A stretch of 64,000 bases of DNA, taken from NCBI RefSeq assembly GCF_900110105.1, contig NZ_FOCL01000020.1, forward strand, positions 60,639 through 124,638, in the 5' to 3' direction. Numbering within the stretch: position 1 is the stretch's first letter; every line of letters begins with the position of its first letter. This document shows positions 25,157-33,799 of the stretch, piece after piece. The notes under the pieces are model-generated. The model saw nothing but the letters and a program-made list of their open reading frames with translations, was not told where the DNA came from and made no database searches. The stretch is from Mucilaginibacter gossypiicola (GTDB lineage Bacteria; Bacteroidota; Bacteroidia; Sphingobacteriales; Sphingobacteriaceae). Both the position numbers and the translations under genes were made by a program.

Positions 25157-26791
25157 ATGGAACAAAACAATGCTAAGAACTACGGTACAGCTCTGTATAC
25201 GCTGATTACCGTGTTTTTCTTTTGGGGCTTTTTAGCTGCCTCCAACGGTATTTTCATACCTTTCTGTAAAGAGCACTTTCACCTTACCCAGTTCGAATCC
25301 CAATTAATTGACTTTACATTTTATGGTGGGTATTTTATTGGCTCACTGATACTTTACTTTGCTTCACAAGCCAGCAAAGTTGATATCATGAATAAGTTAG
25401 GTTATAAAAATGGTATTATTTTAGGCCTTGTTATTTCGGCCGTTGGAGCTTTAGGGATGATCCCTGCTGTGGCTTCAGGCGCGTTTGGTTTTATCCTGGC
25501 TGTATTCTTTATTATAGCAGTTGGTTTTTCATTACAACAAACAGCAGCAAACCCATTTGTGGTAGCATTGGGGCCACCCGAAACCGGTTCAAACCGTTTA
25601 AATTTTGCAGGCAGTATCAATAACATTGGTGCATTATTAGGCCCGGTTGTAGTAGGCGTGGTATTATTTGGCTCGGCAACCGCTAAAACAGCTGCTGCTG
25701 ATGTTAAAATATCATCAATTAATAACCTGTATTATTTGTTGGCCGGCTTGTTCATTGCAGTTGCTTTGTTCTTCTGGTTCTCAAACCTGCCAAAAGTAAC
25801 CAGCGACGAAAAGATAGAGTCAAGCTCAAAAGCAAATACACCATTATTGGTAATGTTTGTAGCGTTTTGTTTAATACTCGCTGCCGATCCTATCAGCAAG
25901 GCTACCGGCGTGCCAAGTCAGTATTTTGTATATGCTTCATTGGCTATAATCATTTTTACACTGGTAGGTACTATTTTCGCTGCTAAGAAGAACAAAGAAG
26001 GTTGGGGTGCTATGCAGTACCCTCAACTGATATTAGGTATGCTGGCCATATTTACTTATGTAGGTACCGAGGTAACTATTCAAAGTAACATGGGCGCTTT
26101 ACTAAAAACGCCAGAATTTGGTTCTTTCGCCGAGTCTGATATCGCACCTTATATTTCCCTATATTGGGGTAGTTTGATGATTGGCCGTTTTGCCGGTTCT
26201 ATTGATGCGTTCAACCTTTCAAAATCAGTTAAATACATATTATATGTATTAATTCCTTTCCTCGCTTTCGGTATTGTATTACTGGTGAATGCTGCTACCG
26301 GCGTTAATGTGAGTAACCTGTATGCTTATGCAGTTTGTGTAGCTATCCTGGTTGTGGCTTTCTTTATCGGGCAGCAAAAACCAACCCGTACTTTATCGGT
26401 ACTTGGCTTATTGGGTGTTGCATTTATGCTTGCAGGTTTATTTACTACAGGTAAGGTTGCAACCTTCGCTTTCATTAGTGGTGGTTTATGCTGCTCTATT
26501 ATGTGGCCATCTATCTTCTCATTGGCAATTACCGGTTTAGGTAAATATACCAGCCAGGGCTCGGCATTCCTGATCATGATGATTTTGGGTGGTTCAATCA
26601 TTCCGCCGCTGCAAGGTAAAATTGCCGATGGAGCAACCGGTGTTATCCCGGGTGTGAGCGGTATCCACTTCTCGTACATTGTGCCGGTAATTGGCTTTGC
26701 GTACCTTGCTTATTTTGCATGGAAAGTAAGCCGCGAACTCCGTAGCCAGGGCATCGACCTTGACCACGTTGAAGTTAAAGGCGGACATTAA
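25157..26791 (+). CDS. Sugar:H+ symporter, FucP/GluP-type MFS transporter
   Basis: A 544-residue MFS protein. The N-terminus F-F-F-W-G-F-L-A-A-S-N-G-I-F-I-P-F-C-K (about 19-37) and L-Q-Q-T-A-A-N-P-F-V-V-A-L-G (about 125-138) are typical of the fucose/glucose-galactose symporter group. It is longer than FucP (about 440) because of extra helices in the second half (about 360-430). Monocistronic and followed by a word-type hairpin. Likely imports a hexose; exact sugar unknown. Confidence 0.87.
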   Translation: MEQNNAKNYGTALYTLITVFFFWGFLAASNGIFIPFCKEHFHLTQFESQLIDFTFYGGYFIGSLILYFASQASKVDIMNKLGYKNGIILGLVISAVGALGMIPAVASGAFGFILAVFFIIAVGFSLQQTAANPFVVALGPPETGSNRLNFAGSINNIGALLGPVVVGVVLFGSATAKTAAADVKISSINNLYYLLAGLFIAVALFFWFSNLPKVTSDEKIESSSKANTPLLVMFVAFCLILAADPISKATGVPSQYFVYASLAIIIFTLVGTIFAAKKNKEGWGAMQYPQLILGMLAIFTYVGTEVTIQSNMGALLKTPEFGSFAESDIAPYISLYWGSLMIGRFAGSIDAFNLSKSVKYILYVLIPFLAFGIVLLVNAATGVNVSNLYAYAVCVAILVVAFFIGQQKPTRTLSVLGLLGVAFMLAGLFTTGKVATFAFISGGLCCSIMWPSIFSLAITGLGKYTSQGSAFLIMMILGGSIIPPLQGKIADGATGVIPGVSGIHFSYIVPVIGFAYLAYFAWKVSRELRSQGIDLDHVEVKGGH

Positions 26792-26800
26792 TATTTAACG

Positions 26801-26869
26801 GTCATTAATCATTGGGTCATTAAGTCATTTTTTAATGAAGTAATGACCCAATGACGTTTAATGACATAA
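26801..26869. repeat. Word-type hairpin (word GTCATTAA) after the sugar transporter gene
   Basis: The core ATTGGGTCATTAAGTCATT - TTTT - AATGAAGTAATGACCCAAT (26811-26852) is a near-perfect 19-base stem, and the flanks repeat GTCATTAA/TTAATGAC outward. It may act as a terminator without a T-tail. Confidence 0.7.
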
Positions 26870-26880
26870 TGAATTAAACT

Positions 26881-27333
26881 ATGAAACCCAGCTTCGATCA
26901 GATTTTTATGAACCTGGCCACAGATCTGGCCGAGCGGTCGCACTGTGTTAAGGCACATGTGGGAGCGGTTTTAACGCGTGATACCAGGATCATCTCTATT
27001 GGCTATAATGGTCCGCCGGCAGGTACGCACAATTGTGACGTAGAATGGCCTGAAACAGGCTGCGCACGCGATTCGAAAGGGAGTTGTTCATTGGCATTGC
27101 ATGCCGAAGAAAACGCGATATTATACGCGGTAAAAAACGGGGCAAGGCTTGAAGGAGCCACGCTTTATACAACACTATCGCCGTGCTTACCTTGTGCAAG
27201 GCTCATTTATTCGGCAGGGATCACTCAGGTTTACTATGATAAATCGTATGCGGAATATAAGGGATTACAAAGCGACGAAGGGGTTGATTTTTTGAACAGA
27301 TTTGGGGTGAAAGCGGAGAAGTTTGACCGTTGA
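26881..27333 (+). CDS. dCMP deaminase / ComEB-like zinc deaminase
   Basis: A 150-residue cytidine/deoxycytidylate deaminase-family protein. Zinc site: His74-A-E76 in L-H-A-E-E-N-A-I and Cys102/Cys105 in P-C-L-P-C-A-R. An insert with Cys52 and Cys61 and Cys69 (about 50-70) matches the extra zinc-binding loop of dCMP deaminases. It would make dUMP for dTMP synthesis. It faces cytidylate kinase (cmk) tail to tail; both belong to pyrimidine nucleotide metabolism. Confidence 0.9.
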   Translation: MKPSFDQIFMNLATDLAERSHCVKAHVGAVLTRDTRIISIGYNGPPAGTHNCDVEWPETGCARDSKGSCSLALHAEENAILYAVKNGARLEGATLYTTLSPCLPCARLIYSAGITQVYYDKSYAEYKGLQSDEGVDFLNRFGVKAEKFDR

Positions 27334-27455
27334 TGGTTTTGATTGCGTTGATTTCGCTGATATATTTTAAAACCTTGATTTGCTTGATTAAAAGATTTCC
27401 TGATACATTTTTGCAGTATCAAGAAATCCTCTAATCCCGAAAATCATGGTTCACG

Positions 27456-28133
27456 CTACTCCGCAATAAACGGTTCGATATGGCTTATGGCAAACATCAG
27501 TTGTTCGTCCTGGCTCAGGTCGGTGTTATCTAATATAATGGCATCTTCGGCGCGGGTAAGCGGGCTTTCTTCGCGGGTGGTATCCTGGTAATCGCGGTGG
27601 GCCAGGTTGTCAAAAACTTCTTCTAATGTAATGTTAGGGTTGGTTGGCAACAACTCCTTATAGCGGCGTTCGGCGCGGATCTTCGGATCGGCAGTCATAA
27701 ACAGCTTTACCTGTGCGTCCGGGAATACCACTGTACCGATATCCCTGCCATCCATAATGATGTTTTTCGAACGGCCTAATCGCTGTTGCTGCCTTACCAT
27801 AGCCACACGTACCTCTTTAATAGCAGCTACCGAACTAACTTTTTCGGCCACATGCATCTGGCGGATCTCATCAGATACGTCCTCTTCATTTAAAGTGATG
27901 AAAGTTTTATGGTTTTGCGTATGGAAGTTAAGATGGATATTATGCAAGGCCTCGGCTATCTGGGCATGGTTTTCAAGATCAATGTTATGCCTTAAAAAAT
28001 ATAAGGTTACGGCGCGGTACATAGCGCCGCTATCTACATAAATAAAATGAAGCTCTTTTGCTAAGGCTTTTGCCAGGGTGCTTTTTCCGCACGAAGAATA
28101 ACCATCAATGGCTACTACGATGTTGTTGTTCAT
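27456..28133 (-). CDS. cmk: Cytidylate kinase
   Basis: Phosphorylates CMP and dCMP with ATP. The 225-residue protein has the P-loop G-Y-S-S-C-G-K-S-T-L (11-20), Y-V-D-S-G-A-M-Y-R-A (about 32-41) for CMP binding and M-D-G-R-D-I-G-T-V-V-F-P (about 126-137). The length is normal. The start ATG at 28133 is only 71 bases from the divergent ArfB-like gene start. Confidence 0.95.
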   Translation of the reverse strand: MNNNIVVAIDGYSSCGKSTLAKALAKELHFIYVDSGAMYRAVTLYFLRHNIDLENHAQIAEALHNIHLNFHTQNHKTFITLNEEDVSDEIRQMHVAEKVSSVAAIKEVRVAMVRQQQRLGRSKNIIMDGRDIGTVVFPDAQVKLFMTADPKIRAERRYKELLPTNPNITLEEVFDNLAHRDYQDTTREESPLTRAEDAIILDNTDLSQDEQLMFAISHIEPFIAE

Positions 28134-28193
28134 AGAACTGCTAAATTAACAAATTATCGGCAAATGACCTGCGGGAGCTAAGCCGATTAAACT

Positions 28194-28201
28194 TATTTTT
28201 G
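28194..28201 (+). promoter_or_regulatory. -7 box (TATTTTTG) for the arfB-like gene
   Basis: Exact TAnnTTTG match only 3 bases before the ATG at 28205, so the transcript is predicted to be leaderless. Confidence 0.55.
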
Positions 28202-28204
28202 AAG

Positions 28205-28615
28205 ATGAATTTTACAAAAGCCGAGCTCCAAAAGGAAACTACCTATAAAACATCAAGAAGCGGAGGAAAGGGCGGCCAAAACGTAAACAAGGTTTCGAGC
28301 AAGGTTGAACTGTTATTTTCAATAGCTTCATCGGCATTGTTTACAGATGAAGAGAAGCTGTTGTTAACCGATAAGCTGCAAAACAGGCTTAACAAAGATG
28401 GTTACGTACAGGTGATATGCGATGAGGAGCGGAGCCAATATCTCAATAAAGAAAAAGCAATTGAAAGGTTAACATTGCTACTGACAAAGGCCCTCCAAAA
28501 GCCCAAAATACGCAAGCCAACCAAAGTAAGCAAAGCCGCTAAAGCCGCGAGACTGGACAGTAAGAAAATGCAATCGGCTAAGAAGGAAAGCAGAAAAATT
28601 GATTTTAGGGAGTAG
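28205..28615 (+). CDS. arfB: ArfB-like peptidyl-tRNA hydrolase (ribosome rescue)
   Basis: A 136-residue protein with the GGQ motif in S-R-S-G-G-K-G-G-Q-N-V-N-K-V (18-30), then a helical domain and a basic lysine-rich tail (about 98-133) that in ArfB (YaeJ) enters the empty mRNA channel of stalled ribosomes. No stop-codon recognition domain is present, so it is not a standard release factor. ATG 28205 is preferred over TTG 28199, which lies in the promoter box. Confidence 0.9.
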   Translation: MNFTKAELQKETTYKTSRSGGKGGQNVNKVSSKVELLFSIASSALFTDEEKLLLTDKLQNRLNKDGYVQVICDEERSQYLNKEKAIERLTLLLTKALQKPKIRKPTKVSKAAKAARLDSKKMQSAKKESRKIDFRE

Positions 28616-28636
28616 TTTGAGGATTCACTAAAACTA

Positions 28637-28719
28637 CGTCATTGCGAGCGAAGCGTGGCAATCGCATACTATACAGAGCGGCAATGCTTCCGTGCGATTG
28701 CTTCGTTCCTCGCAATGAC
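28637..28719. repeat. GTCATTGCGAG palindrome family, copy E
   Basis: CGTCATTGCGAGCGAAGCGT at the left and CGTTCCTCGCAATGAC at the right, between convergent arfB-like and lpxR-like genes. Followed at 28745-28775 by CCTAATCACTAACCTCCAAC, the reverse complement of the word repeat at 5336. Confidence 0.88.
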
Positions 28720-28776
28720 ATGGTGGTTGATGTAGCGCGGTTCTCCTAATCACTAACCTCCAACCTCTAAATCTCC

Positions 28777-29736
28777 TTACTTAAACCTATAAAACCCGGT
28801 AATTGATCCCCATTGGTGCGAGCGGATCATCTCCTTGGCATCTTTGGTATGGAATACTGCAGCTATATCAAATGCAAAGCGGCTGGTGGTAAAAGCTACG
28901 CCAACCTGCTGACTAAATATAAACGGTTTCTTTTCTGAAACAACTTCCAGGCTGTTAGGATCGTCATGTTTGCGGAACAGGCTGCCTTGTATGGTGGCAT
29001 CGTAACCAACCAAATTGGCTAAAGGTTTATAGTAGAAAAAGATCTCGTGCTTATGCAGTAACTTCTCTTCGCCTCCGGTTGATACTGTGCTTTGTGTGCT
29101 GATGGAATTGAACAACTGGTTAAAATTGCCTAAACGTACCATACCGCCGGCTCCGGCACCAGTAAAGCCATTACCCAGGTTGGCATATGAACTAAATGTA
29201 AGGTCGATCCACGAGGCGCGGGCAAGCAACTTGTTATATTCGGCCGAAAGGTTGAGTTCCACATCATTTTTGATCTGGTATTGCCAGCCGTTAAGCTGGT
29301 AAAAGCCAAATGTGTTATGGATAAGCTTTTGAACCGGCTCACCGCCTGCGGCAGGGCCTACAACTCCTAATTGAGCACCAAGCTTGAGGTTGCTTTCGTT
29401 TTTATATAGGAAGTTAAGTGTTGAACCTAAATAAGTATATGCCGCAAAAGGTCTGTCGATATCAAACGGTCCGCGAACATAGCCCGATTGCGGGTTAAAC
29501 ATTTTTTGCCCCAATTCAAATCCTAAAACTTTGTTTTGAAGATCGTTTTCGGTTGGTTTTACTGTTAAAGCTTTTCGGTAATAAAAGAAAATGCCATTGG
29601 TGTAATACCTGTCAGATCCCTGGGCAAGGAATGAATCATTATCAGACTGGATACCGAATTCGTGACCGCGGGTTTGTGCAAATAAACAGGTAGCGCTTAA
29701 CAGGCATACCAGTGTTAAAAATAGTTTATTAGGCAT
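28777..29736 (-). CDS. LpxR-like outer-membrane lipid A 3'-O-deacylase family protein (DUF2219)
   Basis: A 319-residue protein with a signal peptide (1-20, ending L-F-A-Q) and a beta-barrel-like remainder. The N-terminal E-F-G-I-Q-S-D-N-D-S-F..D-R-Y-Y-T-N-G (about 26-48) carries the asparagine and aspartate cluster, including the T-N-G block, that forms the LpxR active-site region. The family removes the 3'-acyloxyacyl chain of lipid A in the outer membrane. Whether this one is active on lipid A is inferred. It stands alone with no operon partner. Confidence 0.8.
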   Translation of the reverse strand: MPNKLFLTLVCLLSATCLFAQTRGHEFGIQSDNDSFLAQGSDRYYTNGIFFYYRKALTVKPTENDLQNKVLGFELGQKMFNPQSGYVRGPFDIDRPFAAYTYLGSTLNFLYKNESNLKLGAQLGVVGPAAGGEPVQKLIHNTFGFYQLNGWQYQIKNDVELNLSAEYNKLLARASWIDLTFSSYANLGNGFTGAGAGGMVRLGNFNQLFNSISTQSTVSTGGEEKLLHKHEIFFYYKPLANLVGYDATIQGSLFRKHDDPNSLEVVSEKKPFIFSQQVGVAFTTSRFAFDIAAVFHTKDAKEMIRSHQWGSITGFYRFK

Positions 29737-29825
29737 TGGGGTTTAGTATAGTATATGCGTGCTAATATATAAAAAAGCCAATGCAAATAAAGTAGTTATA
29801 AAATAACAGGGATTGTAGCTTTTAA

Positions 29826-29935
29826 ATTCCCCTCTTGAGAGGGGGCGCGGCTGGAAAGAGCGGTAGCAGGGGTGTGTTTATACTATTGATTATTGAAGCA
29901 AAAACACATCCCTCCACCCCTCTCAAGAGGGGAAT
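29826..29935. repeat. CCCCTCTTGAGAGGGG inverted repeat
   Basis: ATTCCCCTCTTGAGAGGGG at the left and CCCCTCTCAAGAGGGGAAT at the right, with inner arms GGGGTGTGTTT / AAACACATCCC. It is 110 bases long, each tip is itself palindromic, and it lies between lpxR-like and lon. Confidence 0.8.
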
Positions 29936-29966
29936 CGCACTTTCCCACCCTTTTTCTTGATTTCAT

Positions 29967-30017
29967 ACACAAACAAAAAGGATTCACAGCATGCTATGAA
30001 TCCTTTTTTGTTTGTGT
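29967..30017 (-). terminator. Long hairpin terminator after lon
   Basis: ACACAAACAAAAAGGATTCA...TGAATCCTTTTTTGTTTGTGT forms a stem of more than 20 bases around CAGCATGCTA. It lies 12 bases past the lon stop; the run of T on the minus strand fits a terminator, and the dyad symmetry works both ways. Confidence 0.8.
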
Positions 30018-30028
30018 AAACTAACCGA

Positions 30029-32503
30029 TTAATTAACGGCCGCTTTATCGTCTTCTTTAACAGTAAGATCAATGGGCTTTTTAACCTTTTCGTTAAGTAA
30101 AGCAAGAGTTATTACATCTCTCATATCGGTAACGTAATGGAAGTTAAGGTCCTTTATATAATCTTCTTTAATTTCCAGGATATCCTTTTGGTTTGATTTG
30201 CACAGGATGATTTCTTTGATATTGGCACGTTTGGCTGCCAGGATCTTTTCTTTGATACCGCCTACAGGTAATACACGACCACGGAGTGTGATCTCACCTG
30301 TCATAGCCAGGTTAGGTTTTACTTTACGTTGTGTAAAGGCCGAAACTAAGGCTGTGAGCATGGTAACACCTGCCGATGGCCCATCTTTAGGGGTAGCGCC
30401 GGCAGGTACGTGTACGTGTACATCCCACTGATCAAATAGCTTGGGGTTAATATCAAAATCGGCAGCATGCGCACGCAAATAGGCGAGGGCAATGGTTACC
30501 GACTCTTTCATTACGTCCCCAAGGCTGCCTGTTAGCGTTAAGCGGCCTTTTCCCGGACTTAAGCTGGCTTCAATGAACAGGATGTCGCCGCCTACCGATG
30601 TCCAGGCCAGGCCTGTTACAACGCCGGCTACGTCATTGCCTTCATAAAGGTCTTTATCAAAAATAGGAGCACCTAAAATTTTCTCAATATCTTTTTTGCT
30701 TACGGCACTGTTGTAAGGCTCTTCCATAGCTATGTTTTTAGCCACGCCGCGTACAACCGAACCTATCTTTTTTTCCAATGAACGCACGCCCGATTCGCGG
30801 GTGTAGTCAACTATTACCTTTTCAAGCACATCGGCCTTAAGGCTTACATCCTTTAGTTTTAGGCCGTGAGCCTCGCGCTGTTTAGGCACAAGATGTTGTT
30901 TGGCTATTTCAATTTTTTCTTCAATGGTGTAACCGTTTACCTCAATGATCTCCATCCTGTCTAACAAAGCCGGCTGAATGGTGCTCAGAGAGTTAGCGGT
31001 TGCGATGAACATTACGTTTGAAAGATCGAAATCCATCTCAACATAGTGGTCATAAAAAGTGCCGTTTTGCTCAGGGTCAAGTACCTCAAGCAAGGCAGAT
31101 GATGGATCGCCCCTGAAATCGTTACCTACTTTATCTATCTCATCCAAAATAAATACCGGGTTTGAAGCGCCTGCTTTTTTTATAGATTGGATAATGCGGC
31201 CTGGCATAGCACCAATATATGTTTTACGGTGACCGCGGATCTCGGCCTCGTCGCGAATGCCGCCCAATGCCATGCGTACATATTTACGCCCCAAAGCTTT
31301 GGCTATTGATTTACCCAGCGATGTTTTACCAACTCCCGGAGGGCCAACTAAACAAAGAATAGGAGCCTTCATGTCATGCTTTAATTTAAGCACGGCCAGG
31401 TATTCGATAATACGTTGTTTTACCTTATCTAAACCAAAGTGATCTTTATCAAGGATCCTTTGCGCACGCTTAAGGTCGAAGTTATCTTTGGTGAATTCGT
31501 TCCATGGCAAATCAAGCAGCAATTCAAGGTAGTTGATCTGTACAGAATAGTCAGCAGCTGCAGGGTTGGTACGGGCCAGTTTTTCAAGTTCTTTGGTGAA
31601 GTGGTCTTTAACTTCTTTAGCCCATTTCTTTTTAACGGCACGCTGGCGCAGGCTCTCAATTTCCAGGTCAGGAGTGTTACCTCCCAGTTCTTCCTGTATG
31701 GTTTTAAGCTGTTGATTAAGGAAATAATCCCTTTGCTGCTTATCTAAATCGACACGTACTTTGGTCTGGATCTGGTTTTTTAGTTCCAGCATTTGCAGGT
31801 CGAGCGTTAAGTGCTCCAGCACCAGGTTTGCGCGTTCGCGCAGATTGGCAATTTCAAGCAGGTGTTGTTTGGCCGTCATATCAGCATTCATATTTGATGA
31901 TATGAAGTTGATCAGGAACGAAGTGCTCTCGATGTTGCGGATAGCTATACCTGCTTCGCTCGGGATGTTTGGCGAAAGCTGGATAATACTCATGGCCATA
32001 TCCTTAATGGATGATACCATGGCTTTAAACTCCTTGTCCTCCTTGGCTTTTATTTCATGGAAAGGCTCAACTGTAGCTTTTATATAAGGTTCGCTTTGTA
32101 CTTCTTCTTTTAAATAAAAACGTTTTTTGCCTTGTATAATAACTGTTGTGTTACCATCGGGCATTTGCAGCATTTTTACAATGAGTGCTATTGTACCAAC
32201 TTTATTAAGCTGATCAAAGGTAGGGTCTTCAATACCCACATCCTGTTGTGAAACCACCCCAATCATGCGGCTGCCTTTATTAGCATCACGGATTAGTTTT
32301 ATTGATTTATCCCTTCCAACTGTAATTGGGATCACCACACCAGGAAAAAGTACGGTATTGCGTAAGGGTAAAATAGGCATTACATCGGGAAGCTCCTCAT
32401 TATTCATCTCCTCCTCATCTTCCGATGACATTAACGGGAAAAATTCTGAATCCTCATTTATAACCGGTAAAGCACTTTTAAAATCAAACGGATCGAAGTT
32501 CAT
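30029..32503 (-). CDS. lon: ATP-dependent protease Lon
   Basis: An 824-residue hexameric protease that degrades misfolded and regulatory proteins. Order: N-terminal substrate domain (about 40-240), coiled coil, AAA+ module with Walker A G-P-P-G-V-G-K-T (about 387-394) and Walker B V-F-I-L-D-E-I-D, then the protease domain with the catalytic dyad Ser710 (D-G-P-S-A-G-V) and Lys753 (G-I-K-E-K), spaced by 43 as in the E. coli enzyme. An acidic N-terminal extension (about 15-40) is common in Bacteroidota Lon. The upstream 368-base gap has no recognised heat-shock element. Confidence 0.97.
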   Translation of the reverse strand: MNFDPFDFKSALPVINEDSEFFPLMSSEDEEEMNNEELPDVMPILPLRNTVLFPGVVIPITVGRDKSIKLIRDANKGSRMIGVVSQQDVGIEDPTFDQLNKVGTIALIVKMLQMPDGNTTVIIQGKKRFYLKEEVQSEPYIKATVEPFHEIKAKEDKEFKAMVSSIKDMAMSIIQLSPNIPSEAGIAIRNIESTSFLINFISSNMNADMTAKQHLLEIANLRERANLVLEHLTLDLQMLELKNQIQTKVRVDLDKQQRDYFLNQQLKTIQEELGGNTPDLEIESLRQRAVKKKWAKEVKDHFTKELEKLARTNPAAADYSVQINYLELLLDLPWNEFTKDNFDLKRAQRILDKDHFGLDKVKQRIIEYLAVLKLKHDMKAPILCLVGPPGVGKTSLGKSIAKALGRKYVRMALGGIRDEAEIRGHRKTYIGAMPGRIIQSIKKAGASNPVFILDEIDKVGNDFRGDPSSALLEVLDPEQNGTFYDHYVEMDFDLSNVMFIATANSLSTIQPALLDRMEIIEVNGYTIEEKIEIAKQHLVPKQREAHGLKLKDVSLKADVLEKVIVDYTRESGVRSLEKKIGSVVRGVAKNIAMEEPYNSAVSKKDIEKILGAPIFDKDLYEGNDVAGVVTGLAWTSVGGDILFIEASLSPGKGRLTLTGSLGDVMKESVTIALAYLRAHAADFDINPKLFDQWDVHVHVPAGATPKDGPSAGVTMLTALVSAFTQRKVKPNLAMTGEITLRGRVLPVGGIKEKILAAKRANIKEIILCKSNQKDILEIKEDYIKDLNFHYVTDMRDVITLALLNEKVKKPIDLTVKEDDKAAVN

Positions 32504-32871
32504 TAATTATATTTTATAGAATAAAACGCCATGTTGTCAGCCTGCAAAATAGTATCTACGTCAATTGCAGGTTAAATTGCGATTGTAAATCGCACCTTAC
32601 TACGGTTCAAGAGCTGTGCCAAGTTGTGCCAATAACCAGTAATAAATAGTACGTTGATTTAACGTGTTGGTTATATGTTTGTTACAAATTTATGGCAAGT
32701 ATTGTAAATAATTAAGATTTTATTGGTAAAGATGAAAAAAAGTCATAGTATCGCTGTTCACAATTTTATGCACATGTGAAATATTTTTTCACAAAACTGC
32801 TATATGGCATAATAATTTGATGCATTGATAGTTAATATAATACCATTTTTGTTTTACCAGTAATCCGTTTA
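32504..32871. other. AT-rich divergent promoter region lon/TPR gene
   Basis: No gene. Two dyads are seen: TGCGATT-GTA-AATCGCA at 32578-32594, about 75 bases from the lon start, and TGTGAAA-N5-TTTCACA at 32775-32793, about 80 bases before the TPR gene. Either could be a regulator site; neither matches a site that I can name. Confidence 0.5.
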
Positions 32872-33522
32872 ATGAAGTTATCAGTTATCCTGCCCCTTCT
32901 GATCATGTCTTCGCTTGAGTCGGCAATAGCGCAAAATGCGTATGTTCGTCTTGGTCAGCAGGCGCTCATGGATGGCGATTTCCGTTCGGCGGTATCGCAC
33001 CTGGAAAAGGCATGTATAACTGATTCAACCAATGCCAATGCTATGTGGATGCTGGGTTATTCTTATTATCATAGCGATAACTACAAAAAATCGATACTGG
33101 CATATACCAAAGTAATTGCTGTAAAGCCTGCCGATGCTACTGCTTATTATTACAGGGCAAGGGCAAAAAGCTATCTTGGAAGGGATAACCAGGCTTCGGC
33201 TGCAGATAAGGAGTTATACCTGTTGGGGGCTATTGTCGATCTTACGAAGGCCATTTCTATCAACAGTGATATGAGGGACAATAAATACTACCAAAACAGG
33301 GGCATAGCCTACCGCGATTATGGTATGTTTAAGCTGCAAAATACTTCTCATTTTTATGATAAAGCCCGGGGGATCAATTCATTGAAGGCATCTATTGCCG
33401 ATTTGGAAAAAGTACTTGCCGATAACCCGAGCCGCATGGATATTTCTGCGCTGATCGATCAGTCCAAAGAAAAACTCATACAGGCTACTACTGGTAGCAA
33501 TACGCTGGTTAAGCAACACTAA
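32872..33522 (+). CDS. Exported TPR-repeat protein
   Basis: A 216-residue protein with a signal peptide (1-20, ending A-I-A-Q) and three to four tetratricopeptide-like helical pairs: A-L-M-D-G-D-F-R-S-A-V-S-H-L-E-K-A (about 31-47), A-M-W-M-L-G-Y-S-Y-Y (about 57-66) with K-K-S-I-L-A-Y-T-K-V, and A-I-V-D-L-T-K-A. TPR proteins mediate protein-protein contacts; no specific role can be read here. Monocistronic. Confidence 0.82.
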   Translation: MKLSVILPLLIMSSLESAIAQNAYVRLGQQALMDGDFRSAVSHLEKACITDSTNANAMWMLGYSYYHSDNYKKSILAYTKVIAVKPADATAYYYRARAKSYLGRDNQASAADKELYLLGAIVDLTKAISINSDMRDNKYYQNRGIAYRDYGMFKLQNTSHFYDKARGINSLKASIADLEKVLADNPSRMDISALIDQSKEKLIQATTGSNTLVKQH

Positions 33523-33543
33523 AGCTTTTTAAATATCTGTTTT

Positions 33544-33690
33544 TGTCATTTCCATAGAGCATGAGATGGCCTTTGGGCGGCGCGAAAGAGAAATCTTATA
33601 CGTGACGCAAAGCAAACTATTCATGACTGACGTATAAGATTTCTCCTCACCCCGACGCGCAATTACCTGCGTTTGTTTGTCGAAATGACA
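33544..33690. repeat. TGTCATTTC repeat with inner palindrome
   Basis: Ends TGTCATTTCC and GAAATGACA are inverted. The inner arms AGAAATCTTATACGT (33589-33603) and ACGTATAAGATTTCT (33630-33644) are perfect. A related fragment (TGTCATTTCCAGGCGCAGAG) is at 63780. It is a second repeat family distinct from GTCATTGCGAG. Confidence 0.75.
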
Positions 33691-33799
33691 TCGTTTTTAT
33701 TTACGCTATGGGGCTAAAAAATGTAGGTATACGGCGCAGCTATATAATTTGGAGAAGCTGGCGGTTGCATTTTTTCTAACCTAAAAAAACAGTATCTTT

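Noticed and set aside
32775..32793. TGTGAAA-N5-TTTCACA as a CRP site
   Set aside because: The distance between TGTGA and TCACA is 9, not the 6 of the CRP consensus, and CRP-type control is not established here; kept only as an unnamed dyad.
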